This document shows positions 1-11,510 of a stretch of DNA of 64,000 nucleotides, in pieces (position 1 is the first letter of the stretch; each line of letters begins with the position of its first letter). Under the pieces are notes generated by a model. It saw nothing but the letters and a program-made list of their open reading frames with translations, was not told where the DNA came from and ran no database searches. This DNA comes from Malus domestica (taxonomy: Eukaryota; Streptophyta; Magnoliopsida; Rosales; Rosaceae): the NCBI RefSeq assembly GCF_042453785.1, contig NC_091671.1, positions 11,478,001-11,542,000 of the forward strand, written 5' to 3'. The position numbers and the translations under genes are program-made.

Positions 1-646
1 AAAGACTGTCCATGATTGTGCTATAGACAACTACATCAGGCTTGCAAGCTCCTTCCATCTTCTTAAGCAATTGGATTGCTGCAGTATTGTTACCTTTCAA
101 GTAGAGGCCCTTTACTAGTGTACCGAAAGTAACCACATCAGGCTTGCAATTACCTCTCTCTATCATTTTGTTGAAAAGTGTTGCTGCCTTAGCCTCTCTA
201 TTCTTAAGAAGAAAGTCGTTTATTAGAGTGGTGTAGGTTGTGACATTTGGCTCAAAACCTAATTTGAATAAGATACCTAAGACTGACAAACTAAACTCCA
301 TTTGGTTGAGATGACAAAAGCAATTAATGATAATGGTTAGAGTATAAGCATTTGGACGATTTCTAGACATAACCATTTGGTTGTTCAAGGAGATGATTGT
401 TGAGTAATTTTTCAACTTGGCAAGTTGACCCAACACTTGAGTGAAAGGGATAATAGAAGGCAGAGGACGCCTTTGAAGCATTTCGTCGAACACATTGAGA
501 GCATCCTCAACATTAGTGATTTTCACACGCAGGTGTTGTTGGGTGTTTCTTGATTCCGTCAATTTAGAAGCTCGAGAGTGAAACAAACCCAAGTAATTGT
601 TGAAGAAAACAACGACATAAGAAGATTGAAGAAGGCGAGGCAGCAT
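1..646 (-). CDS. RF-like pentatricopeptide repeat protein, 5' part (runs off the left edge)
   Basis: An open minus-strand frame starts at the ATG at 646-644 and reads about 215 codons without a stop to the window edge. The first 25 or so residues (MLPRLLQSSYVVVFF...) are hydrophobic and basic, as expected of a mitochondrial presequence. From about residue 50 the frame shows 35-residue PPR helices with typical signatures (DALNVFDEML, YTLTIIINCFCH, PNVTTYTTLINDFL, PDVVTFGTLVKGL). The phrase order is that of the P-class RF-like subfamily, whose members bind mitochondrial transcripts and are known for restorer-of-fertility activity. The start was chosen because the presequence begins there and the decayed paralogue at 5923 is collinear from the same point. 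About two thirds of a normal protein of this family lies outside the window. The specific RNA target cannot be told. Confidence 0.8.
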   Translation of the reverse strand, partial: MLPRLLQSSYVVVFFNNYLGLFHSRASKLTESRNTQQHLRVKITNVEDALNVFDEMLQRRPLPSIIPFTQVLGQLAKLKNYSTIISLNNQMVMSRNRPNAYTLTIIINCFCHLNQMEFSLSVLGILFKLGFEPNVTTYTTLINDFLLKNREAKAATLFNKMIERGNCKPDVVTFGTLVKGLYLKGNNTAAIQLLKKMEGACKPDVVVYSTIMDSL

Positions 647-659
647 ACCTCTGGTGCTA

Positions 660-1376
660 ATGGTATTATGGTAATGCTACTGTAGGGAAGAAAAACTTGG
701 AATTTAGGTAAAAGTTAGAATTTATAAATTGACATGCACTAATCCCCTTGTTTAGATTCATAAACATAGAAATTTAGAATTTTCACTTAGAAGAAAAACT
801 TGGAATTTGGGATCTCAAATTCCTAAGTTTAAATTCCATATAAATAAATGTCATTTCCCAATTTCTATAATTGAAAGTTTAAAAATAACAAGTTTCGCAT
901 CCAATTTCCTTATTCTTTTAGGTTACTCAAACAAGAAAATTTACAAATTTAGAGAATAAAATCCTGTCATTTTTTTATTCAAACATAGCGGTAAAGACAT
1001 GTTAGAATTATGTGGGTGAAACTTCAAAAAACAAAATTGTTATTCTTACAACATATTTGTACTGTCTATCTAACAAAGATATGACCCACATGCGTTGGCG
1101 GCCCCACCGTTATTAGAGAGATGATTCAAATAAGAAAATATGTTGTAAGTGTAGCATTACTTTAAAAAAAAATAGCAAAATATTTTGTGTAAAATTACAT
1201 TGCAGCCCATATCTTTTACACAGTTTTGATTAGTAGGTTAGATTGTTAATTTTATAAAATTTTAGTTGACCATCTGAGTTCTATTGATATGTAATTTAAC
1301 TAATTGGACATAAAAGCCCTTCAGACAAAAAATTAAACTCTTGAAATTGAAAAACATTGTATAGCCACTTAATACT
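660..1376. other. AT-rich intergenic DNA upstream of the PPR gene
   Basis: This stretch is the 5' flank of the minus-strand PPR gene. I see no coding frame of quality, no clear TATA box in the expected place and no repeat with readable ends. Confidence 0.5.
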
Positions 1377-1560
1377 ACAGTTTAGTGGTATTTCTCTTCA
1401 CTTGTAAGTGAGAAGTCTTAGGTTTGATTCTCGTCAACAGCGTATTTGAATTACATTGTTGCTAGCCCATTATGAGACTTAGCTCACCTTCCCACCTATT
1501 AAGTGTACATAATATCTTTATTCAAAAAACAAAAAAACCAAAAAAAAAAAGAAAAAAACG
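1377..1560 (+). mobile_element. tRNA-derived SINE
   Basis: A box-A-like TTTAGTGGTAT at 1381-1391 and a box-B-like GGTTTGATTC at 1421-1430 are spaced as in a tRNA promoter. A tRNA-unrelated body follows (TAGCCCATTATGAGACTTAGC), and then an A-rich 3' tail at 1523-1560. This arrangement is typical of Pol III-transcribed plant SINEs. Target-site duplications were not clear, so the ends are approximate. Confidence 0.6.
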
Positions 1561-2023
1561 TTTTATAATGTAAGAGCTGTAAAATAGTAAAATTTAAAAA
1601 AAATAAAAAATAAAAAAGGTTAAAACAAGCAATTATCACGCTCAAACACGACTAGTTATTCAGGCGGCGCAAGGTTGGAATTGGGAACTAGTCTTGGACT
1701 CTTATCTCCGACCTGGATTGTCACTTAATACGCATATTTGCAGGATTCATAAAGCAAGCGGAGGCAATCTCATGGATTGGTATTCGAGTCATAAATATGT
1801 CTACAAATTTAATACTAGTCCAAATACTCTACTTCACCAACAGATTTCATAATCTTAATTGATAAATTCAGTTAATAACACATATCATACGTCACTAGGC
1901 GATGCATGAATGAATGGCTACCTGAACTGGACTCGACAGTCGAACAACTCCCCCCTCCAATGTACCATTCAAGGGAAGATGTACCGAAACTTGTCAAAAC
2001 TAAAAAGATGCAAATCAATTTCA
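1561..2023. other. Unassigned intergenic DNA
   Basis: Sequence downstream of the PPR pseudogene. It contains a short C-rich run (ACTCCCCCCTCC near 1950). No gene or bounded repeat is visible. Confidence 0.4.
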
Positions 2024-5000
2024 TCATGGTCTTTCTATAAATGCCAACAAAGTGGCGTCTACCCTATCTTTAGACAATAAATTAACAATCAACTCCGTAG
2101 TTGATACATCTGCAGAAAAATCCCTCTTCACCATTTCTTGAATAAGCCTCACTCCTGTTGATGTCTCATTGTTATTGATAAACCCTCGAATAATTGTGTT
2201 GTACGTCCAACCATCTGGAGAACAGCCTTTCTTTTTCATTTCTCTGAGCAAGTTTTCCGTTTCACATATTTGCCCCCCATTACATAATCCACGAATCATT
2301 ATAGTATATGTCTTGCCATTAGGTTGAATTCCTTTTGATGATAAACAACGAAAGAAATCCCATGCATATTCAACTTTTTCAGCTCTGCACAAACCGTCAA
2401 TAAGAATATTATAAGTTACAATACCAATATCCAACTTCTTTTCCTCAATCTCTTCCAACAATTAAACTGCCTTAGGAAATTGTTGGTTTGCACACATGCC
2501 ATGCAATAAAATAGAATAAGTTTGAATGTCTGGAAGTTGGCCACAAGCTTGCATTTGAGAGAACAAGTTCAATGCATCTTGTGTTCTCCCCATCTTGCAA
2601 AACCCATCCATAAGAGTGTTATAAGTAATAGTATTTGGAACAACTCCCTTATGAGACATTTCCAATAAAAGCTTATGGGCATCATCTATTCGTTTGCACT
2701 TACAATAGCCATTACTTCAAAAACCTCTTTTACCTCGTCCATTTCTCCCCGCAAACAATACCCATCCATAAGCGAATTGTACGTGATTGTACTAGGTTTG
2801 ATATATCTTTGCATCATCATCTCAACCACGCTCCTTGCTTCCTGGACCATCCTCTCTTTGCAAAATGTATCAACCAAGACATTGAAGGTGTGCACATCTG
2901 GACTGATATGTTTCTCCACCATTTCATTCAACAATTTTGTAGCTTCTTTCCACTTCCTTACTTTGCAAACTCCGTGAATCAAAGAGGTATAGGTAATGAC
3001 ATTGGGAGCAATGGCCTTACTCGTCATTTCTAAAAAGAGGTTCAGTGAATCAACAACTAGAGCATCTTTGCAAAGACTGTCGATGATCGTGTTGTAGACA
3101 ATTATGTTAGGCATTGATAGGAGCATATTTATGCGACTTAGTTGGCTTGTTCTTGTGCATTTATGTCGTGTTTCCTTAGTTATTTTAATGTTTAAAGTCA
3201 TTTTCGTGTGTTTTCAGATTTTATGGACAAAGTAGGCAAGAAGATGCATTTTGGAGCATTTTGGAGCAAAATGGAGCTTGGAATGCATGTCACATATTTG
3301 GGCCAAAGTGGATGGATGAATTTGAGAACTAAAGAGGCCAAGAATGTGAAGAATTATGGTCCAAAATATGAAGAACTCAGCCCAAAAATTTGTCACCCCA
3401 ACTTGCCTTCATTGCCATGCAAAACAACATAGAATTCCCTTTGGATTCCCATGCCATGCTTGATCACTCTTGTCCCCTACATAATTTCTGATTTCATGCT
3501 TCAATTCATTTAATTATTACACTTAATTGCTTGATACCTCTTGTTCCCTTCACCCACAAAATTTTATACAACTTTCACAACCATAACATGCACCAATTGA
3601 TGCTCCATCATTCACATTTGGAATCCCATGCCTTGTGTACCACATGTTGCTGCACCTTTGACCCATTTATTGACACATTTTCACCTCCCTTTCCATCTCT
3701 ATGCAATGTACACAATCATTCATGCTCCCTAGCTACAAGACCACTCCATTTTACCCTTCACACTTTGCATCATCACTTCATTTTCACCCTTGGACCATTG
3801 CACACCACATACACTCTTTGCCATGCATTCTCCCTAGCCTAACCTGATTCTCTAAGGTTTTTGGGGCCTATATATACATGTTTACACCCCTTGGCAAAGG
3901 GTTCACACTCTCATATTCATCATTCATCACAGAAAATTCGTCCATACAACCTCTAGGTAGCAAAACACCCCAAAAACACCATTCTAGTGCCTAGAAAACA
4001 TAACAGCCACTCCACCTTCTTCCACCCTCTTTGCCTAGTTCTCCACCACCCTCCAACCCTCAAACACTCCTCCACACTTACCCTAAACCTTTCCATACCA
4101 TTCCCCATCCATTCTACATCATAAAACTACCCAAAAATCCGTCCACAAAGCAATCTGCCGCAAGCAAGCAAAGGAGAATTCTTGGATGCACTTGCTACCC
4201 AAGTTGGAGCATTTTAGGTGTTTTCTTTCCTTTGATTTTAATGTCTAATTTTATGTATCTTTGCTTTGTGAGTATGAGGAACTAAATCCCTCTTAGTTAG
4301 GGGGTGATTCGAAACCATGTTCATACTTGCAATATGATTTGATTACATCCAGTTGTGATTCATAAGTTGTGAATTCAATTTACTTATCCGATCGTATAAG
4401 AAATGATTTGTGTATGTTGGTTGAGAGTGCACGCTTAATTTTCATGCATGAATTTAACGCTAGAATATAAGGGAGTTTCACCTAATCGTTATGAACTTAT
4501 ATTCACAAGTAGTGAAGGTTGCTAGTCACAATCACGTTAAGTAAATTCTTGGCATAAGTTTCATGCAAATCATAGTAACGAGTGCCTCGTCAATGCTTAT
4601 GTTTTTCATAGAACTTAATTATTCTTGCTTGTATCTCTATTATGCAATTCATGTAGGGAACTTGTAGGGAATGTTTTGGGTTGTCGTATCATCCAACCCA
4701 ATAACTTGTGGAAAAACTGAGGGTTAATTAGTGCAATTCACGGTTAATTTGGGGCGTTGAGTATTCATAGCTTATCGAAAAGCAACTGGAAATCGTTTTG
4801 TATGCAAGTGTGACATGTGTGGAGAAGAACCTCCTAGCTAGCCTTCCATCCATAAGTTTCATTCAAATTCATTTTACAATCTGTTTTGATTCACTTAAAT
4901 TTGTCTAAGAATTTGTTTACTTTGTTCTTGTCTTAATTTAATTATTTTCATCCAAAATCAACCCCATCTTATTTCTTTGAGTCATATTAATTAGAACTTG

Positions 5001-5923
5001 TCTTAGATTATGTTTTTAAGTGTTTTAGTTCATTAGAAAACCAAAATTCGTCCAAGTTTGTGTTAGAGTCCCAAAACTGCCCAGATTGTGTGTTTAAGGT
5101 AGTTTTGAGTGTTTAGGGGCTGTTTTGAGTCTTTTGGTTTGTTTTAGTGTTTTAAAGTATAGTTTTGCATTCTTTGAGTCTAGTTAGTGTTTTAAACTTT
5201 GTTTTTACGTTTTCAAGTCAGTTTCCAAGTGATTTAGCAATCCCTCCTAATCCCCGGCCTAGAACGATCCCTACTTACATACTTTACTACAATTGATAAA
5301 AAGAGGGTTTAATTTGTGTGCTTATATATTTCGCATCAGGCATGCAAGCATTTTCTTCCATCTTCTTAAGCAATTGGATTGCTACATTCTTTTTACCTTT
5401 CAAGCAAAGGCCCTTTACAAGTGTGCCGAAGGTAACCACATTAGGTTTACAATTACCTCTCTCCATCATTTTGTTGAAAAGTGATGCTGCCTCGGCCTCT
5501 CTATTCTTAAGAAGAAAGTCGTTGATTAGAGTGGTGAAGGTCGTGACATTTGGCTCAAAACCTAATTTGAAGAAGTTAGCCAAGACTGATAAACTAGACT
5601 CCACTTGGTTGAGATGACAAAAGCAATTCATGATAATGGTTAGAGTATAAACATCTGGATGAATTTCGGACAAACCATTTGGTTATTCATGGAGATGACT
5701 GTCGAATAATGTTTCAACTTGGCAAGTTGAGTCAAGATTTGGTTGAAAGAGACAACGGAAGGCAGAGGACGCCTTTGAAGCATTTTGTCGAACACATTCA
5801 AAGCATCATCAACATTACTGATTTTCACAAGCTGGTGTTGTTGAGTGTTTCTAGATTCGGTCGATTTAGAAGCTCGAGAGTGAAAACAGCAACAGGAGAA
5901 GATTGAAGAAGGCAAGGCAGCAC
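2024..5923 (-). pseudogene. RF-like PPR pseudogene, split by a solo LTR
   Basis: This is a paralogue of the gene at 1-646 in the same orientation. Similarity begins at 5923, where the start codon of the paralogue is replaced by GTG. About 34 bases of the presequence region are missing, which shifts the frame. PPR repeats then follow in separate frames: 5690-5880, 5339-5673, 2686-3114, 2465-2665 and 2024-2461. Breaks include a frameshift near 5675, the LTR at 3115-5338, a frameshift near 2685, and a TAA at 2462-2464 followed by an immediate return to the PPR frame (LEEIEEKKLDIGIVTYNILIDG). The C-terminal end (ATLLAFIERP) and stop are still recognisable. The original protein would have had roughly a dozen PPR motifs. 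With five independent lesions I treat it as dead. Confidence 0.85.
3115..5338. mobile_element. Solo LTR, 2.2 kb, inserted in the PPR pseudogene
   Basis: The insertion starts TGATAGGAGC and ends TTTCGCATCA, the canonical TG...CA of a long terminal repeat. It is flanked by a perfect 5-bp target duplication GGCAT (3110-3114 and 5339-5343). Removing it rejoins the PPR sequence as in the paralogue at 1-60. It has no gag or pol coding and no internal primer site or polypurine tract, so it looks like a solo LTR left by recombination. A TATA-like TATATATACATG lies near 3870. LTRs of this length are typical of large non-autonomous or Tat-like families; the family was not identified. Confidence 0.85.
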
Positions 5924-6711
5924 ACCTCTGGTGCTGCTGCTTCCATAACCAACATTCGAAGAAGAAGAAGCAGCAATCGTTGCCCGCATCACCTTCAGCA
6001 TCTCTAAGTCAGCGATTTGAAAGTTGCTCACAAATCAAAGAGTTGTTGTAAGACTGTTTGTGAAAGTTGAAGAGCATGAATTTCATGTTTTTTTCTAGTT
6101 CTAGATCAACGCAAATTAAAAATAAATACACAAATCTGTTAAAGTTGTTAGGGCTTCTTCTTTTTATGTGTGAAGTCGTGCATAATAATCTTTGGGCTAA
6201 AAGCCCAAAACGAACCCAACCCAAGCCTAATGCCAAACCAAGGCGTGGACTCGCCCTTTCCCAGCCCATTCTCGGCCCGATCACGCGCCAAACTCGCCCC
6301 ATGTGGGTGAGGCCTTCAACGCCATATAAGATGAGACCCACTGCCAGGGTGGGACCCACTATCAAGGTCGCTATCGGCCACCATCATGAGCTCAACAGCT
6401 CTTTTTATCATCCGACGACTGAGATTTATCATCCAGATTCAAATTTTGTTTTTTTTTAAATGTAATTTTAAAATATATTGAATCCAACAGCTGAGATCGA
6501 ATATAATCAAATCTAACAGTAAAAAAAGACCTAATGGCCCAAATTTAAATCCAACGGTTAAAATAATTAAAAAAATTATTTAACTCAAAATTCACCCAAA
6601 AACTCTATAAATACCTATGTATTTGTTCAAACATCCACACAAAACTCACTTTTCTCCTACAATTCTTCCAATTTTTCTTTCTATTTTCTTTCTATTTCCA
6701 AATTGTTCAAC

Positions 6712-7632
6712 ATGGCAAGAGAGCATATTAGAGGTCATAATTGGACCTGTGAGGAAGATGGTGCAGTTGGCACGAATCAAAATAAAAAGGTTTTGTGGGA
6801 TAAAATCGTTGAAAAGTTTCATGAAAACTAAAACGGCGAGGGGAGGGAAGGTGGTGGTGTTTACGATCGGTGGAAGACTATCAACAAAGCATGCACTTTA
6901 TGGAAGGGAATCTTGGATAGAGCCGTGGTTGACATGGCTAGTGGAAGGAGCACCGCAAAAATTGTGAGTTTTTTGTTGATATTTTATTTGTCATGTACAT
7001 AATATTATTTTGCAACTAATTGTTTTTATGTATTTTTTTATTAGGGTGACAAAGCAATGAAAATTTACAAGACAAGAGTAACACTAAAAAAGCAACCTTT
7101 TAAGTTGCAGCATGCTTGGGACATCCTCAAGGATTGTCTGAGGTGAGCAACCAATACGGACCAACAATGGGGAAGATTATTTCAACGTGAAGTAGCATCG
7201 ACAAATGATAGAGATGAAGGTGTCAAGGAAGGTGTCGATGAAATGACCCCAACTCCTTCTTTTGTAAGGCCCCCAAGAAGAGATAAGCAAAAGGAAGTAA
7301 AGAGAAAAGGGAAGTCTCATGATCCGATGAGTAGACACATTGCTACCGGATTTCTATGATTGAGGGAAACCCATAGCACTCACCCAGAAGAAACGGCCTG
7401 AATGTGTTTGTAAATGAAGGAAGAAGGGGATAGGGAGCAAGATAGGTTTGAAATTAATTTCATGATAGAGGACCTCAACAAATACACTTCAGAGAGGAAG
7501 AAGTTCTTACGTGGTAAGCAAAAGGAAATTTTGCGAAAGTATGCCACAAGGAGTATATTTCAAGATTATGAATCATCTCAACCCTATATCTCAAGTCCAC
7601 CACCAAGTCAAGATGGTGGATATCATTATTAA
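6712..7632 (+). pseudogene. Harbinger MYB/trihelix-like accessory protein, decayed
   Basis: The frame starts MAREHIRGHNWTCEED, a trihelix/MYB-like DNA-binding start typical of the second protein of plant PIF/Harbinger elements (often annotated as glutathione S-transferase T3-like or NAM-associated). Pieces recur in shifted frames through an intron-like break near 6965-7044 and end with KKFLRGKQKEILRKYA at 7490-7550 and a stop at 7632. In-frame stops occur near 6828, 7143 and 7358. Compared with the inner copy at 8650 it has lost about 33 bases after the WTCEED motif. Such proteins normally help the transposase bind element ends; this copy cannot. Confidence 0.65.
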
Positions 7633-8033
7633 GTTCATGTAGTTTATGAATTATCGATTGTATTAAGTTTATGTAGTTTATGAATTGTTGTTTGTATTAA
7701 GTTTATGTACTTTATTAATTGTCGTGTGTATTAAATTTATGGCTTATTAATTATTGTTTCTATTAATCTAGATGCCTTCAATAATTATTGTACTTATGCA
7801 TACTTTGCACAAGAAGACACTTCAATTTATTACTAAAAAATACCAACATAGTACACTTACAATTATTACATAAACTAAAAACATAGCACACTTAAATTTA
7901 ACACAAGAACACATTAATACACCAACATCATCAACGTTCACCTTTTCGGCGCCATACATGCTCAACCAAATCCTTACGGAGTGTGTCATGACCTAGAGGA
8001 GCTTGAATTCTATTTAAACGTCTCATATACTCA

Positions 8034-9348
8034 GACCATCTCCAATAGGGGGCTAAAAGCCAAATTACCCCCCAAATAACCCCCCAAACCATCTCCAACG
8101 CATGCTAAATTTTTGGGCTAAATGTCAAATGTTATTTTTGGGCCAAATACCCCCCAGTTTCCCCCCTCTCCCCCCTCCCCGCGAGACTGGACTCGCTGGC
8201 CTTTAGGCCAGTCTCGGCTCGTTCACGCACCAACGCGACCCACACGGAGCGCCTGCATTTCGTTCCTGACAAGGGTGGGCCTCACTGTCAGCGGGTTGTC
8301 GGCCACCCATCGATTTCCAACTGCTACATTTTGAATCGGATGGCTAGTTTTCAAGGACCATTGGTTGATCCAACAGTCCAAATTCAAATTTGATTTTTTT
8401 AAATATGTTATTTTAAAATACATTGAATCCAACGGCTAAGATCGAATATAATCAAATCTAACAGTAAAAAAAAAAGATCTAACGGCCAAAATTTAAATTC
8501 AACCGCTAAAATAATTTAAAAAAATATATACCCAAAAACTTTATAAATACCTATGTATTTGTTCAAACATCCACACAAAACTCAATTTTCTCTTACAATT
8601 CTTCCAATTTATCTTTCTACCATTTCTTTCCATTTCCAAATTGTTCAACATGGCAAGAGAGCATATTAGAGGTCGTAATTGGACCTGTGAGGAAGATGTT
8701 GCTCTATGCTTGGCATGGGTTTCTGTTAGCGAAGATGGTGCAGTTGGCACAAATCAAAATAAGAAGGTTTTGTGGGATAAAATCATTGCAAAGTTTCAAG
8801 AAAACTGCAATGGCGGCAGGGGGATGGTGGTGGTGTTTATGATCGGTGGAAGACTATCAACAAAGCATGCACTTTATGGAAGGGAAGCTTGAAGAGAGCC
8901 GTGGTTGGCATGGCTAGTGGAAGGAGCGCCACAGAAATTGTGAGTTTTGTTCTTGATATTTTATTTGTCATGTACATATTATTATGTTGCAACTAATTAT
9001 TTTTATGTATTTTTTGCATAGGGTGACAAAGCAAGGAAAATTTAGCCCAGGGTTGAAAGATTGGTAAAAGTTGAAAGCTTGCTTTGTGGAAAATTTAGTG
9101 ATTTTTCAATATTTATCGGAATTTAAATTTTTTTAGATTAAAATGTTCATAAAATTAATTTACAATAGTCTACATATTAATTTTTTTTTTAATTAATTTA
9201 AGAAAAAAAATAGCCTAAGTTCATTCTTTAATAATCCCGGGCTAAATTTTAGGCCAAAACGATTGGAGCAGAAAAGCTGTTTTTGGGCTAAAAGCTAAAT
9301 TTTTCAGGCTAAAATATTTGGCTTTTAGCCCAACCATTGGAGATGGTC
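8034..9348 (+). mobile_element. Inner non-autonomous PIF/Harbinger element
   Basis: The terminal inverted repeats of about 30 bp begin GACCATCTCCAAT and reach GGGCTAAAAGCCAAA. They are flanked by a 3-bp target duplication TCA (8031-8033 and 9349-9351), which fits the TNA-type target of Harbinger elements. The insertion lies in the transposase C-terminus of the outer element. It keeps the start of the MYB-like frame (ATG at 8650) but no transposase, so it depends on another copy for movement. Confidence 0.85.
8650..8943 (+). pseudogene. MYB/trihelix-like Harbinger accessory protein, truncated
   Basis: Begins MAREHIRGRNWTCEED and continues through a fuller trihelix-like domain than the outer copy (ALCLAWVSVSEDGAV, KVLWDKIIAKFQEN). 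A frameshift near 8820 moves the rest (YDRWKTINKACTLWKG) to another frame. Homology ends near 9040 (GDKARKI), well short of the C-terminus seen in the outer copy. Confidence 0.65.
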
Positions 9349-10139
9349 TCACTGACCCTATCCTGTCAAGTCTCATATGTGGTTGCAGCGAGATATTCAA
9401 CATCTATTGCCATTGCTCTCGCATGTGTTGGTTGGTCATCATCCACATCTTCGTCTGAATCTTCTTCAATTTTGATGTACTCATATTTCACAATCATGTT
9501 ATGCAAAATTATGCATGTTATCATGATTGAATAAAGGTCTTCGGTATGCCAAAGTCACGCAGGCCCTCTAACAATTGCACATCGAGCTTGTAAGATCCCA
9601 AACGCTCTCTTCACATCCTTCTTATAAGAATTTTGCCTCTGCAAAAATAATTTCTTCTTTGCACTATTGGGATGAGAAAAACTTTTGACAAAGATAGATC
9701 AACTAGGATAAATACCATCAGTTAGGTAGTAACCTAGCTCATACCTATTATCATTTACCTTGTACCGAAATTCTAGTGCCGATCCATTGACAACATCATC
9801 GAATATAGGAGAATACCAAAGAACGTTGATATCGCTGTTTGTTCCATGAGCGCCGAAGAATGCATGCCAAATTCATGTGGCGTAAGACGCCACAGCCTTG
9901 AGCACGATGGTTGGCTTGTTATGATGGCCCTTGAATTGGCTAGCACAAGCAGTAGGACAATTCTTCCACTCCCAATGCATACTGTTTATACCACCTGGTG
10001 TGCTACTTCTAGTTGAGCATCATTTTAGATTGAGCACCGCCTCATATCGAACATCAGTTCAAGACAACATCTAGTTACTTCGGCCCACACATGGACTAAA
10101 TTTCAAGTCTCCAGCCAAAAGACTCTTTTGACTGAAGAC

Positions 10140-10635
10140 TACTGGTGATGAAATGTATAACCCGTACTCTAATATCATTTGGCAACTAGCCATTCATGCC
10201 ACCAACCAGGTGATGAAATGTACAACCCGTACTCTAATATCATTTGGCAACTAGCCATTCATGCCACCAACCAGGTGATGAAATGTACAACCCATACTCT
10301 CCTTCATGCCACCAACCAGGTGATCAAAAGTACGCCCAGTACTTCAAATTATACATGAGCATTACTGATGTCATTCATACATAAACATTCATGAGCATCA
10401 CTCATGAAAATCATACATAAACATTCATGACAACATCCATAAGCATCACTCATGTCAATCAACATAAACATTCATGAGCATCACTCATGTCAATCAGCTT
10501 CAAAAGCTTCATTTATAGAGCTCTAGCTTCAAAAGCTTCATTTACAGAGCTCTAGCTTCAAAAGCTTCATTTACAAAAGCTCCAGCTTCGAAAGCTTCAT
10601 TTACAGAGCTCTAGCTTCAAAGCTTCACTTGCAAA
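10140..10635. repeat. Short tandem repeats inside the LTR-derived element
   Basis: A unit of about 65 bp (GTGATGAAATGTACAACCC...) is present about 2.5 times at 10146-10325. It is followed by CATGAGCATCACTCATG repeats at 10350-10500 and by a unit of about 32 bp containing AGCTTCAAAAGCTTCATTTA at 10495-10635. Confidence 0.75.
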
Positions 10636-10839
10636 GCTTCACCTATAAAGATTCAGTGCAGGGTATACAAATACCACCTCCGAACAACCACCACTTTGGC
10701 CTATACATGGATTTAATTTGAAGTTTCCAGCCAACAGACTCTATTGACCGAAGACTTGGGGAATTACATTATGTACCATATATTGGGCCTCAACTGGGCC
10801 TTATGAAAAATACTTGGGGAACTTAGCCCATTATTTATG

Positions 10840-11510
10840 TATTAAGGAGCGAGCCCTTATTCTATAAAAGGGACTCCTTCACTTTCATTAGAGAGCGCCC
10901 ATTATTCATGTACTGATGAGCGAGCCCTTATTTTATAAAGGGACTCCCTCACCTTCATTAGAGAGCATCGCTGCCTACTGAGCAACCACCTCACCGCAAG
11001 CATCAACTCTAACCCATCACTTATGTATTGAGGAGCGAGTTCTTATTTTATAAAAGGGACTTCCTCACCTTTATTAGAGAGCAACGCCGCCAGCTGAGCA
11101 ACCGCCTCGCCGTGAGCATCACTCCTAACCCATCACTTATGTATTGAGGAGCGAGCCCTTATTCTATAAAAGGGATCCCCTCACGACCATTAGAGAGCAT
11201 CACCGCCTACTGAGCAACCGTCTCGCCGCAAGTATCAACTCTAGCCCGTATTTATGTATTGATGAGCGAGCCCTTATTCTATAAAAGGGACTCCCTCACC
11301 TTCATTAGAGAGCATCGCCGCCAGCTGAGCAACCGCCTCACCACGAGCATCACTCCTAACCCATTATTCATGTACTGAGGAGCGAGCCCTTATTTTATAA
11401 AAGGGACCCATTCACCATCATTAAAGAGCATTAACTCTAGCCCATCATTCATGTATTGAGGAGCGAGCCCTTATTCTATAAAAGGGACTTCATCACCTTC
11501 AATGCCACAA
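10840..11510 (+). repeat. Tandem array of TATA-containing LTR promoter units
   Basis: Seven units each contain GAGCGAGCCCTTATTCTATA followed by AAAGGGAC, at about 10850, 10918, 11031, 11148, 11263, 11380 and 11460. Full units are about 115 bp and alternate between two subtypes (GCCTACTGAGCAACC and GCCAGCTGAGCAACC). An eighth, more distant version is the TATA region of the 3' LTR near 11820. Confidence 0.8.
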
